Source: Gemmatimonadota bacterium (GTDB lineage Bacteria > Gemmatimonadota > Gemmatimonadetes > Gemmatimonadales > GWC2-71-9). Taken from it: a DNA stretch of 61,919 nucleotides. How positions within the stretch are numbered: the first letter of the stretch is position 1; the number at the start of each line of letters is the position of its first letter. A model generated the notes under the pieces. That model saw only the letters and a program-made list of their open reading frames with translations, did no database searches and was not told the DNA's origin. The stretch covers positions 1 through 61,919 of the forward strand of contig QHTZ01000070.1 in the NCBI GenBank assembly GCA_003221005.1. The letters are read 5' to 3'. A program made the position numbers and the translations under genes. Below are positions 32,747 to 41,188 of the stretch, one piece after another.

Positions 32747-35206
32747 TCAGACCGGGCTTGACACCCGGCGATCGTCGCGTCGGAGGTCGAGCACCTCGCG
32801 CACCTTCCGAGTCAATACGTCGGGCCCAAAGGGCTTTTGCAGGAAGGCGACACCCGGCTTCAGCAGTCCTTGGTGCACGATCGACGCGTCGGGATAGCCG
32901 GACACGTAGAGCACCTTCATCTCGGGGCGGGTAGGCGCGAGCAGCAGCGCGACTTCGTGGCCATGCATGCCAGGCATGACGACGTCCGTGACCAGCAGGT
33001 GGATCGATCCCGTGTGGCGCTCCGCTAATCGCAGTGCTTCATGGCCGCTCGCCGCGGCGAGCACCACATAGCCGGCGGACTCGAGCATCCGCTGGGTGAG
33101 CCGGCGCACGTCGTCTTGGTCTTCGACGAGCAGAATGACTTCCGACCCGCGGAGTGGTGCCATCGCGACGTCCTGCACAGCGACCGTCTCCGGCGCGCGG
33201 CCGACCCGGGGTAGATAGATCTTGAACGTCGTCCCGTGGTCCGGTTCGCTGTACGCCCAGATGTAGCCACTACTCTGTTTGACGATCCCGTAGACCGTGG
33301 CGAGGCCAAGGCCGGTGCCCTCGCTCGGCGGTTTGGTCGTGAAGAACGGCTCGAACAGACGCGCCTGAGTCGCCGCGTCCATTCCAACGCCGGTGTCGCT
33401 CACCGCCAGCAAGACGTATGGCCCCGGCCGCGCCGGAACGTGGCGGTCGGCGTAGCCTCCGTCCAGTTCGACGTCGGTGGTTTCGATGGTGACCACGCCG
33501 CCCCGCGGCATCGCGTCGCGTGCGTTCACCACCAAGTTCAGGATAACCTGTTCCAGCTGGCTGGGGTCGGCGCGCACTGCCCCCAAGGCGGGCGCCAGCG
33601 CGGTGCGGAGCTCGATGTCTTCCCCGATGAGCCGCCGGAGCAGCTGCTCCGCCTCAATGACGAGTGCGTTCACGTCGACCACGCGCGGCTCGAATACCTG
33701 CTGTCGGCTAAAGACTAGTAGCTGACGGGTAAGCCCCGCAGCGCGCTGCGCGGCCCTGCGAATCTCGTCCACATCATCGTGCACGTGCGAGCCCGGGACG
33801 AGGTCCGTGAGCAGCAGCTCGCTCGTGCTGAGGATTGCCGTCAGGATGTTGTTGAAGTCGTGCGCGATCCCTCCCGCCAGCCGCCCGATCGCCTCGAGCT
33901 TCTGCGACTGCCGGTACTGGACCTCGAGCTGCCGCATTTCGGTCAGGTCGGCCGCTATCGACAGCATGCCGGCAACCTGTCGCCCAGCGCCGTATAGCGG
34001 CGCGACCGACAAGCTGATGCTGACCGGGAAACCGTCTCTCCGCCGGTGGGTGACCTCAGCCCCTTTCACCGCCTCGCCGCGGAGTACGCGCGCGCGCACC
34101 GTGTGATCCTCGGCGTCTCCGTCCTGCGGCAGCGTCGGGAGCGGGCCACCCACGACCTCGGCCGCCCGCCAGCCATACAGGGCTTCCGCCGCCGGATTCC
34201 AGGTGAGGACATTGCCAGCCCGATCGAGCGCGTAAATCGCGAGCGGCGAGCTCTGAATGACCGCCTGGAGTTGCTCGTGGGCGTCCCGCAGGGCCGTCTC
34301 CGAGCGCCTGCCCTGCGCCGCGACGGCGCCGAGGGTCAGCCCCGTCACCGCAAGCACGCCGATGTACAACAAGAGCACTACGGCGGTACTCGGCAGCGTC
34401 TGCATCGCGAACGGTCCCCCGCCACGCGCCGCGTGGCCGACGGCGAGCAGCGCCACGACGAGCGTGGTCAGTGACGCCCCCCGGGGCCCGATCCGGAGCG
34501 CAGCCCCGATCACCAGAGGGAACAACAGATAGGGGTACTCCGTGTGGGGCAGGAATGACGCGGGGAACAGTCGTCCGAGGACGAGTTCCGCAATGAGAAT
34601 AGCGCCGCCCGCGAACAGAACCAGCTCTCCGGTGGGGCGGCGAGCAACGAACCCGTCCGAGGGCGTCGCCCACGAGAGCACCAGGGGCGCAACCACCAGG
34701 GCACCGAGGTAATCACCGCCCCACCACAGCCCCACGGCGGACCCAAAATCGCTGTGAGGCGGCAACGCACGGGTCAGCCACAGCGTGGTGACACCGATGC
34801 CGGCGCTCGCCAGCGCACTCAGCGGTCCTGCGATGAGAACGAGGGTCCGCACGGCGACAGGCTGATCGAGGGCAACGCGGTGCTGGCCCGCCACTCGACG
34901 CATCAGGTACGCACCCAAAACGGCTTCCGCCGTGTTCCCGGCCGCAATGCCTGTCGCTGCGATCAGTGGAACAGCAGTCGTGGCGTTGGCGAGAAACGCC
35001 CCGCAGAAGATCGCGGGCCAGTACTGCGAGCCGAGCAGTAGGAGTGACGCCAGCGCGAGACCGGTCGGCGGCCAAACCGGGGAGATGGACTCACCGATCA
35101 CCGCATACTGCAGGCCGACTCGCGCCACTACGAAATACGCCGCCGCGAGCAGTGCTGCCTTGGTCACCCAAGGCAACGCCGGAAGCCGCACCGATTTGAG
35201 GTTCAT
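32747..35206 (-). CDS. hybrid sensor histidine kinase (MASE1-PAS-HisKA-HATPase-REC)
   Basis: About 819 aa. The N-terminal third has eight or so hydrophobic helices in the MASE1 pattern (SPVWPPTGLALASLLLLG, WWGGDYLGALVVAP). A PAS domain follows (about residues 315-430), then the phospho-acceptor His in GGIAHDFNNILTAI, an ATPase domain (NLVVNARDAM, DTGVGMD, GTGLGLATVYGI) and a C-terminal receiver (LVTDVVMPGM). ATG 35206 is preferred over the upstream TTG because the MASE1 homology begins there. It probably works with the downstream single-domain regulator. The ligand is unknown. Confidence 0.92.
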   Translation of the reverse strand: MNLKSVRLPALPWVTKAALLAAAYFVVARVGLQYAVIGESISPVWPPTGLALASLLLLGSQYWPAIFCGAFLANATTAVPLIAATGIAAGNTAEAVLGAYLMRRVAGQHRVALDQPVAVRTLVLIAGPLSALASAGIGVTTLWLTRALPPHSDFGSAVGLWWGGDYLGALVVAPLVLSWATPSDGFVARRPTGELVLFAGGAILIAELVLGRLFPASFLPHTEYPYLLFPLVIGAALRIGPRGASLTTLVVALLAVGHAARGGGPFAMQTLPSTAVVLLLYIGVLAVTGLTLGAVAAQGRRSETALRDAHEQLQAVIQSSPLAIYALDRAGNVLTWNPAAEALYGWRAAEVVGGPLPTLPQDGDAEDHTVRARVLRGEAVKGAEVTHRRRDGFPVSISLSVAPLYGAGRQVAGMLSIAADLTEMRQLEVQYRQSQKLEAIGRLAGGIAHDFNNILTAILSTSELLLTDLVPGSHVHDDVDEIRRAAQRAAGLTRQLLVFSRQQVFEPRVVDVNALVIEAEQLLRRLIGEDIELRTALAPALGAVRADPSQLEQVILNLVVNARDAMPRGGVVTIETTDVELDGGYADRHVPARPGPYVLLAVSDTGVGMDAATQARLFEPFFTTKPPSEGTGLGLATVYGIVKQSSGYIWAYSEPDHGTTFKIYLPRVGRAPETVAVQDVAMAPLRGSEVILLVEDQDDVRRLTQRMLESAGYVVLAAASGHEALRLAERHTGSIHLLVTDVVMPGMHGHEVALLLAPTRPEMKVLYVSGYPDASIVHQGLLKPGVAFLQKPFGPDVLTRKVREVLDLRRDDRRVSSPV

Positions 35207-35314
35207 GAACGCCGCAATCTCTACCACGGCGTTCCGGTGTGCCAACAGATACGGCGCCGCACCGAGTCATCGTGCGCCGAGCGAGCCGGGCGGAGTCTTA
35301 CCCCGCTCGCCCCG

Positions 35315-36181
35315 TTACGCCTTCTCGGAGGTGCGAAAATGGAGGGGGTCCCTGAGGTTCTGCAACTCCCTATAGTAATAGAGGGCCGTGGGCCGCTTGC
35401 CGTTGAACCGCAGCCGCTTGAGAAACGCCAGCTCCTCTTCGGTTGCCGTGCCGCTGAGAGAAGCATCCTGCAGAAACTGTTTGAGCCCGGACCCTGCGAC
35501 ACCGGGCTGCTCGGGCCCCCGCTCGACGAACTCGAACCGCTTCACGAGTCCGGACGCCACGCGTTGGCTCAAGACGATGTCCAGCCCGAACGTCGCGAGG
35601 TCCATGTCCCAGAACTCAATCAGGGGGTTCAAGAACGAGACGCAGTTCTCCGCGGAGATGTGGAAGATATCGGTGTCGAGGAACTCGAGCACTACGACGC
35701 GCATCTCCTCGTAGCTCCGTCCGCCGAGCTGCGCCACCATGCGGAGCCAGTACTTGTTGTCCAATTCTTGACCCGCGACCTCCTTTGCCACGTCCAGCAA
35801 TTTCTGGGTGACGAGACGTTCGAGCTCGCCAAAGGGCTGGGTCTCGAAGATCGCGCGGATGTGTTTTGCCTTGTCGGGTTTGCATTTGCGCAAGACCAAC
35901 TCGCGGACTTCCCGAAACAGCGGCGTGGCTGGGTCGCCCAGTTCTCGCTTCAGCTCCTCTTTGCGCTGCAGATCCGCCAGCTTCGCCAGCTCCCCGCGCG
36001 GCAACCGCAGGAACTTGTCCATCCTACCGTAAATGTCCGTGCGGTTTGGTGCGGGGGGCGCCTTCCGTCGCGTCAGCAGCTGCGAGATGTAGGAATCCGT
36101 CACCTGGGCGGCGCGGGCGAGGTCGCGCTGCTCCAACCCGAGCTCCTCCAACCGCTGCCGGATCACCAACGGAACGTCCAC
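35315..36181 (-). CDS. XRE-family transcriptional regulator with large C-terminal domain
   Basis: 288 aa. The first 60 residues form a helix-turn-helix (LEQRDLARAAQVTDSYISQLLTRRK split over two helices). The remaining 220 residues are unrecognised, mostly helical, with two Cys/aromatic-rich patches. The upstream region is AT-rich and contains a promoter flanked by an inverted repeat, suggesting self-control. No partner gene is adjacent on the same strand. The GTG at 36181 follows GGAGGAG at good spacing. Confidence 0.8.
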   Translation of the reverse strand: MDVPLVIRQRLEELGLEQRDLARAAQVTDSYISQLLTRRKAPPAPNRTDIYGRMDKFLRLPRGELAKLADLQRKEELKRELGDPATPLFREVRELVLRKCKPDKAKHIRAIFETQPFGELERLVTQKLLDVAKEVAGQELDNKYWLRMVAQLGGRSYEEMRVVVLEFLDTDIFHISAENCVSFLNPLIEFWDMDLATFGLDIVLSQRVASGLVKRFEFVERGPEQPGVAGSGLKQFLQDASLSGTATEEELAFLKRLRFNGKRPTALYYYRELQNLRDPLHFRTSEKA

Positions 36182-36234
36182 GAGACTCCTCCTGCGGTGC
36201 TTGACGAGATTTCGATCAACTCAATATGTGTACT

Positions 36235-36271
36235 TGACAGGTATAGTACAACCAACATACGTTCCTGTCAG
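36235..36271 (-). promoter_or_regulatory. XRE gene promoter with overlapping inverted-repeat operator
   Basis: Inverted repeat TGACAGG (36235-36241) and CCTGTCA (36264-36270), 22-nt spacer. On the minus strand the promoter CTGACA (36271-36266), 17-nt spacer, TACTAT (36248-36243) lies across it. On the plus strand TTGACA (36234-36239) could serve the divergent infA gene. Confidence 0.55.
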
Positions 36272-36321
36272 TTGACCACCAATGGTTAACTGCAGCGCAG
36301 TGTGTCGAGCGGGTCGGTTCG

Positions 36322-36351
36322 AAGGAGGGGCGGCATAGGTCCGCCCTCCTT
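36322..36351. other. strong hairpin in the infA leader
   Basis: AAGGAGGGGCGG (36322-36333) pairs with CCGCCCTCCTT (36341-36351) with one bulged G. No T-run follows. It lies about 40 nt upstream of the infA start. Confidence 0.45.
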
Positions 36352-36388
36352 GCGGTTGACGAGTAGCGACTTTCACGCAGGGGAAGCG

Positions 36389-36607
36389 ATGGCCAAGGAA
36401 GCAGCGATCGAGATCGACGGGACCGTGGAGCAGGTGCTGCCCAACACGATGTTCCGCGTCCTCCTCACCAATGGTCACCATGTGCTCGCCACCATCGCGG
36501 GCAAGATGCGGCGCTTCCGGATCCGGGTGCTCGCCGGCGACCGGGTGACCCTCGCGGTGTCCCCCTACGACCTCACGCGCGGACGCATCACCTTCCGCCA
36601 CAAGTGA
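36389..36607 (+). CDS. infA: translation initiation factor IF-1
   Basis: 72 aa S1-like OB-fold protein binding the ribosomal A site during initiation. The family hallmarks [34 protein letters not shown] and [15 protein letters not shown] are all present, with normal length. ATG 36389 follows AGGGGA. It is monocistronic here, unlike the ribosomal-operon location seen in many bacteria, and ends 1 nt from the convergent proline dehydrogenase. Confidence 0.97.
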   Translation: MAKEAAIEIDGTVEQVLPNTMFRVLLTNGHHVLATIAGKMRRFRIRVLAGDRVTLAVSPYDLTRGRITFRHK

Positions 36608-36608
36608 A

Positions 36609-37544
36609 TCACACGAGGCTCCGCAGCACGAACCAGACGTTCGCCGGCCGCTCGGCGAGACGCCGCATGTACCAGGCAAACCACGCGCTGCCGTAGCTGA
36701 TCAGAACCCGGACCACCACGCCCGCGGCGGCAAGCGCGCGCTGCTCGGCTGGCCTGATCCCATAGAGCATGTGGACCTCGTACGCTCCCCGGGGAAGGCC
36801 CCGCACCCGGGCGCGCGCGGCGATCTGCGCGATGAGGTTGCCGTCGTGTGTTCCGAAGACCGGGCTCGCCTCCCAGCGCGTCGCCCGCTCGAGCAGCTCC
36901 GCGGCGAGCGCCCCAAAGCTCGCGTCCACGTCGCGCTTCCTCGGGTACGCGACGGCGGGCGGCTCGTTGTACGCGCCTTTCACCAGGCGAATGGCGGGGC
37001 GCAGCGGCCACAGACTCTCGAGGTCGGCGGGGGTGCGGCGGAGATATGCCTGGAGGCACACGCCGACGTTGTCGTGCGCCGCGCACGCGCGGCGAAACAG
37101 CTCGAGCGTGATGTCCACGTAGCGCGACTCCTCCATGTCGATCCACACGAAGGAGCCGGTCTCGCCGGCGCGGCGCGCGAGGTCGTGCAGGTACCGCGCA
37201 CAAGCCTCGCGGTCCACGTCGAGGCCGAGGTGTGTGAGCTTGACGGAGAGCTGTGCTGGGAGGGGAAGCCCGCGCTCGCGCATCCGGTCGAGCGCGGCGC
37301 GATAGCGGTCGCGCACGGCGGCGGCTTCTGCGGGGCTCGTCACCTGCTCACCCAGCTCAGTGAGCAGCGCCCCGATGCCGGACTTGGCGAGCTCAGCTGC
37401 TGCGTCGAGCGCCGCCGTCGGGTCTTCTCCCGGGAGGAACCGCCGCACCGCGCGGCGCAGAAACGCCCGGTGCCGGAGCTGGCTCGCGAGCCAGGCGCTG
37501 CGCGACGCGCGGAGCAGCAGGCGGCGGGCGACAGCCGTGCTTAC
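36609..37544 (-). CDS. proline dehydrogenase (monofunctional), start codon unclear
   Basis: About 310 aa FAD-dependent TIM-barrel enzyme oxidising proline to pyrroline-5-carboxylate. QLSVKLTHLGLDVD, FVWIDMEESRYVD, CLQAYLRR, RLVKGAYNEP and FGTHDGNLI match the ProDH family. The homologous region begins right after the stop of the upstream gene, but no ATG, GTG or TTG lies there in frame: the first in-frame GTG would remove about 25 conserved-looking residues and a CTG occurs at 37520. A non-standard start or a small sequence error is possible. Confidence 0.85.
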   Translation of the reverse strand, partial: VSTAVARRLLLRASRSAWLASQLRHRAFLRRAVRRFLPGEDPTAALDAAAELAKSGIGALLTELGEQVTSPAEAAAVRDRYRAALDRMRERGLPLPAQLSVKLTHLGLDVDREACARYLHDLARRAGETGSFVWIDMEESRYVDITLELFRRACAAHDNVGVCLQAYLRRTPADLESLWPLRPAIRLVKGAYNEPPAVAYPRKRDVDASFGALAAELLERATRWEASPVFGTHDGNLIAQIAARARVRGLPRGAYEVHMLYGIRPAEQRALAAAGVVVRVLISYGSAWFAWYMRRLAERPANVWFVLRSLV

Positions 37545-37966
37545 ACCGCCGCTTGCAGCTCTACGCCGACCCGCCGGTCCACCCCGCCGCGGCGCTCGAT
37601 CGCGCTCGTTCCCACGAGGACCGCCGAGCGGCGCCGTTCGGGGAGTTGCCGGCGCTCGGCCACGGGCCGTCCGTTCGCCGTGGCCTGCGCCACGACTTTG
37701 CCCCCGATCACCTCGGGTGGCAGGGGCCGGAACGAGCCCCATTCCTCTCGGAACCATTCGCCCGCGAGTGCGGCGGCGGCGCTCGCCCCTTCAGCCGTCT
37801 CGAACAACCCCAGCGCCGCAAGCACACTCTCCTCCGCGGCAATCAGATAGCAGGCGGCGAACCCAGGAATGGCGCGAACCAGCGGTAGGAACCACTTCTC
37901 GGCGTAGCGCGCCGCCTGCTCCATGGTCCCGAGTCGCACTCGGTACCTGCGGATCACTGCGTGCAT
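37541..37966 (-). CDS. ABM-like dimeric alpha/beta-barrel protein with Arg-rich tail
   Basis: About 141 aa. Residues 1-100 fit the antibiotic-biosynthesis-monooxygenase-type ferredoxin-like fold (HAVIRRYRVRLGTMEQA, PLVRAIPGFAACYLIA), a group of small monooxygenases, isomerases or structural proteins. The last 40 residues carry a polyampholyte tail with ERR/PERR/DRR units like those of the small protein at 38855. ATG 37966 opens the domain directly. It is immediately upstream of, and overlaps, the proline dehydrogenase frame. Function unknown. Confidence 0.65.
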   Translation of the reverse strand: MHAVIRRYRVRLGTMEQAARYAEKWFLPLVRAIPGFAACYLIAAEESVLAALGLFETAEGASAAAALAGEWFREEWGSFRPLPPEVIGGKVVAQATANGRPVAERRQLPERRRSAVLVGTSAIERRGGVDRRVGVELQAAV

Positions 37967-38148
37967 GAGCCCCCCAGTCGTTGACCTCATCAGTCGCAGC
38001 TTCCATACCCGGAAGCGGCCAGAAATCGCCCGCGCCTGCGTCTTAGAGCGGCGCGCGGACTGTGGCAACCACGCAACGTGTCGGTTGGCAAGGGCTCCGG
38101 ACCGACTTCGATATGCTGCACCTCAACGATAACCCCTGCGAGCCCATC

Positions 38149-38781
38149 TCAGCCACCCGCCACGACCGGGTTTCGTAGTACGCCGACCTCCGCGATCTCC
38201 ACCTCGACGACATCACCGGGCACGAGCGGCCCGACGCCGGCAGGCGTGCCCGTCGCGATCAGATCCCCGGGCTCGAGGGTCATCACCTGCGAGATGTAAG
38301 CGACGAGCGTCGGCATCCCGAACACCATGTCGCGCGCCCGGCCGTGCTGGCGTAGCGCGCCGTTCACGCGGCACCGCACCTCGAGCTCCTCGAGGCGGCC
38401 GGGGTCGATCGGCACTACCCGGGGTCCGATCGGGCAGAAGGTGTCGAACCCCTTGGCGCGGGTCCACTGCTCGTCGCTCCGCTGCAAGTCCCGCGCGGTG
38501 ACGTCGTTCACACAGGTGATCCCCGTTATTGCCGCTCGCGCCTCGGCGTCCGTGGCACGGCGTAGGCGCCGTCCGATGACGACGCCAATCTCACCTTCAT
38601 GCTCAACCCGTGCGGACTCGGGGGGTAGCACGATCGCCTCGCCGTCGCCGATCACCGACGACGGCGGCTTCAGGAAGATCAGCGGCTCCTTGGGGACCGC
38701 GCTGCCGAGCTCGGCCGCGTGGAGCGCGTAGTTGCGGCCGACCGCCACGATCTTCCCTGGCGACATGAATCCCGGCTTCAC
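38149..38781 (-). CDS. fumarylacetoacetate hydrolase-family protein
   Basis: 210 aa, the length of the FAH domain alone (acylpyruvate hydrolase, oxaloacetate decarboxylase or HHDD isomerase-like). Metal ligands are in EHEGEIGVVIG (Glu pair) and the downstream VNDVTARDLQ and GFDTFCPIGP segments; the C-terminal LEPGDLIATGTPAGVG loop is typical. An internal ATG at 38766 is an alternative start. Substrate cannot be assigned. It is divergent from the small Arg-rich protein gene. Confidence 0.88.
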   Translation of the reverse strand: MKPGFMSPGKIVAVGRNYALHAAELGSAVPKEPLIFLKPPSSVIGDGEAIVLPPESARVEHEGEIGVVIGRRLRRATDAEARAAITGITCVNDVTARDLQRSDEQWTRAKGFDTFCPIGPRVVPIDPGRLEELEVRCRVNGALRQHGRARDMVFGMPTLVAYISQVMTLEPGDLIATGTPAGVGPLVPGDVVEVEIAEVGVLRNPVVAGG

Positions 38782-38854
38782 GTGTCACCCCTCCCCTCCG
38801 CAGCCGATTGTGCCCTGGGCTGGTCAGGAGACTCGGGGCGGGTCACATTTCGGC

Positions 38855-39076
38855 ATGTCCACAGCATCCGACCGCCGCCGCCCCAGCGAGCGCCGCCGCC
38901 AGTCCAAGCGGCGCAGTGGGCTCGACCGCCGGCGCCGTCAGCGGCGCCAGGAATTTATCCCCGTCGTCACCGAGCGACGGGTCGTGGCCGAGCGCCGGCT
39001 GGGCGAGGAGCGGCGCCGGCGGCCGGAGCGGCGTGGCTGGGGTGAGCGGCGGGTGATCGAAGACTGGATCGGCTGA
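38855..39076 (+). CDS. small Arg-rich polyampholyte protein with ERR/DRR repeats, coupled to proC
   Basis: 73 aa, of which about 26 are Arg, arranged as ten or so (D/E/K/Q)RR units, most likely disordered or a charged single helix. It has no recognised domain. The stop overlaps the proC start by 1 nt (TGATG), so the two are translationally coupled. The same style of tail occurs in the ABM-like protein 1 kb away. Nucleic-acid or membrane binding is conceivable; no evidence chooses between them. Confidence 0.6.
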   Translation: MSTASDRRRPSERRRQSKRRSGLDRRRRQRRQEFIPVVTERRVVAERRLGEERRRRPERRGWGERRVIEDWIG

Positions 39077-39885
39077 TGGACCGGCGCGTCGCCGTCCTCG
39101 GCACTGGCAAGATCGGCGGGATCCTGCTGCAAGGGTTGCTCAAGGCCGGCCTATCTCCCCAGCACGTTTTTCCCACGGTCCGTCGCGCCGAGCGCGCGAC
39201 GGCGCTCGCAAAACAGCTCTCCATCCCGGTCGGCACCGATAACCGCGCCGCCGCGCGCCAGGCGGAGATCATTCTCCTGTGCGTGAAGCCGCAGACCGTG
39301 CGGGAAGTGCTGGAGGAGATCCGGCCGGAGGTGACTCCCGACAAGCTGCTCGTCTCGGTGGCCGCGTCGGTCTCCACCGCCTACATGGAGGACGTCCTCC
39401 AGGGCCCGATCCCCGTGGTGCGCGCGATGCCCAACACGCCGTGCGTCGTGGGCGCCGGGATGACGGGCCTCTGCAAGGGGAAGCACGCGACGCAGACGCA
39501 GCTCGAGACCGCGCGGCAGTTCTTCGATACCGTGGGCCGGACAGTCCTGGTGGAGGAGAAGCACATGGACGCGGTGACGGGACTGTCGGCGAGCGGTCCG
39601 GCGTTCGTCTATATCATCCTCGAGTCGCTGGCGGAGGCGGGCGTCAAGGTCGGGCTCCCGCGCGACGCGGCGACGTTGCTCTCGGCGCAGACGCTCCACG
39701 GCGCCGCCCGGGTCGCGCTCGAGACGGGAGATCACCCCGCGCAGCTGAAGGATGCCGTCACGACTCCCGCCGGCTGTACCATCGACGGCATCATGGAGCT
39801 CGAGGACGGGAAGCTGCGGGTGACCTTGATCAAAGCCGTGGTGAAGGCCACCGAGCGGGCGAAGGAGCTCATCCTCGAGCGCTGA
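39076..39885 (+). CDS. proC: pyrroline-5-carboxylate reductase
   Basis: 269 aa final enzyme of proline synthesis. Rossmann loop VAVLGTGKIGGILL, VRAMPNTPCVVGAGMTG, SGPAFVYIILESLAEAG and the C-terminal TTPAGCTIDGIMELE are all family landmarks. Its start is coupled to the Arg-rich protein, and its 3' end overlaps the convergent thrC by 17 nt. Proline synthesis and degradation genes thus lie within 3 kb. Confidence 0.95.
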   Translation: MDRRVAVLGTGKIGGILLQGLLKAGLSPQHVFPTVRRAERATALAKQLSIPVGTDNRAAARQAEIILLCVKPQTVREVLEEIRPEVTPDKLLVSVAASVSTAYMEDVLQGPIPVVRAMPNTPCVVGAGMTGLCKGKHATQTQLETARQFFDTVGRTVLVEEKHMDAVTGLSASGPAFVYIILESLAEAGVKVGLPRDAATLLSAQTLHGAARVALETGDHPAQLKDAVTTPAGCTIDGIMELEDGKLRVTLIKAVVKATERAKELILER

Positions 39886-41188
39886 GGACGCGCGCGATCT
39901 CGGCCACGCGCGCCTCGATCTCGATCGGCGGGTTGGCGTGTGGCGGCGGGGGAGGCGTGCCCGAGTGGTACCGCGTGATCGCGTCGGGGTCCTTGAGGAT
40001 GTGACCCGTCAGGACCGCCACGAGGCGGTCGCCGCGCCGGATCACTCCCTTGTTGATCAGCTGCCGGGCGCCGGCCACGCTCGCGGCACTCGCCGGCTCG
40101 CACCCGACGCCTGAGGCGTCCACCACCGCCTTCGCCTCGAGGATCTCCGCGTCGCTCACCGCGGTGACCACGCCGTCCGTCTCGCGGATCGCCGTCACCG
40201 CCCGGTCGTAGGACGCCGGGTTGCCGATGCTGATCGCGGTGGCGACGGTGTGCGCCTCGACGCGGTGCCGGCGCGCGAACCCTTCGGCGAAGCTCAGCGC
40301 GAACGGCGCCGCGCCTTCCGCCTGCACCGCAGCGAGCCGCGGCACCCGCCGGATGAGTCCCCACTCGCGCGCTTCGCGTAGCGCCTTCCCGAACGCGGCC
40401 GTGTTCCCGAGGTTGCCGGCCGGCACGAGAATCCAGTCGGGGGGCTCCCAGCCGAGCTGCTGGAGCAGCTCGAGCACGATCGTCTTCTGGCCCTCCACCC
40501 GGAAGGGATTGATAGAGTTGAGCAGGTAGACGCCCAGCTGCTCGCTCGCCTTGAGCGCTAGGTCGAGGCAGGTGTCGAAGTCGCCCGGAACGACGAGCGT
40601 GCGGGCGCCGTAGGCGAGGAGCTGGGTGAGCTTGCCCAGGGCGACCCGCCCCTTCGGCACCAACACCAGCGCGGGGAGTCCCGCCAGGGCGGCGTACGCG
40701 GCGAGTGAGGCCCCGGTGTTCCCCGTCGATGCGCAGGCCACGGCCGTGGCGCGGACGCGCCGCGCGTGCGTCACGCCAACCGTCATCCCGCGATCCTTGA
40801 ACGAGCCGGTGGGATTGTGCCCTTCGTGTTTGAGGAGCAGCGTCGTCGCCCCCGCCCATTGCGCGACCGACGGGCGCGCGAGCAGCGGGGTGTTGCCCTC
40901 CGGATAGCTCAGGACGTCGTCGCCCGCGCTCGGCAGCACGAGCTCGCGGAACCGCCACACTCCCGAGTAGAACGGGCCGGCCCGGGTACCGCAGCGCGCG
41001 TCGAGGAGGGCGCGCAGCGCCATGCCCGTCGCCGCGGGCGGCGGATGCCGGATCTCGAGGAGGCCCGTGCAGTTCGGGCAGCGCTGCCGCGGATCGGTCT
41101 CGGCGAGCTCGTGGCCGCACGCGGCGCAGCGCTGCCGGCTCGCCGCCGGTGGGGAGGGAGAGGGGGGGGCCCGGTCGGCGACGGTCAT
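39869..41188 (-). CDS. thrC: threonine synthase with N-terminal zinc-ribbon
   Basis: About 439 aa PLP enzyme converting phosphohomoserine to threonine. The PLP Lys lies in NPTGSFKDRG and the phosphate loop in STGNTGASLAAYAA. A CXXC...CXXC zinc-ribbon (CAACGHELAETDPRQRCPNC) precedes the catalytic domain, as in the shorter thermophile/archaeal-type enzymes. ATG 41188 overlaps the thrA stop by 4 nt. It is the last gene of the thrB-thrA-thrC operon. Confidence 0.94.
   Translation of the reverse strand: MTVADRAPPSPSPPAASRQRCAACGHELAETDPRQRCPNCTGLLEIRHPPPAATGMALRALLDARCGTRAGPFYSGVWRFRELVLPSAGDDVLSYPEGNTPLLARPSVAQWAGATTLLLKHEGHNPTGSFKDRGMTVGVTHARRVRATAVACASTGNTGASLAAYAALAGLPALVLVPKGRVALGKLTQLLAYGARTLVVPGDFDTCLDLALKASEQLGVYLLNSINPFRVEGQKTIVLELLQQLGWEPPDWILVPAGNLGNTAAFGKALREAREWGLIRRVPRLAAVQAEGAAPFALSFAEGFARRHRVEAHTVATAISIGNPASYDRAVTAIRETDGVVTAVSDAEILEAKAVVDASGVGCEPASAASVAGARQLINKGVIRRGDRLVAVLTGHILKDPDAITRYHSGTPPPPPHANPPIEIEARVAEIARVLSARG

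Noticed and set aside
36310-36330. tRNA T-arm-like GGTTCGAA
   Set aside because: No acceptor, D-arm or anticodon arm can be folded around it; a similar hit near 50838 lies inside leuC.
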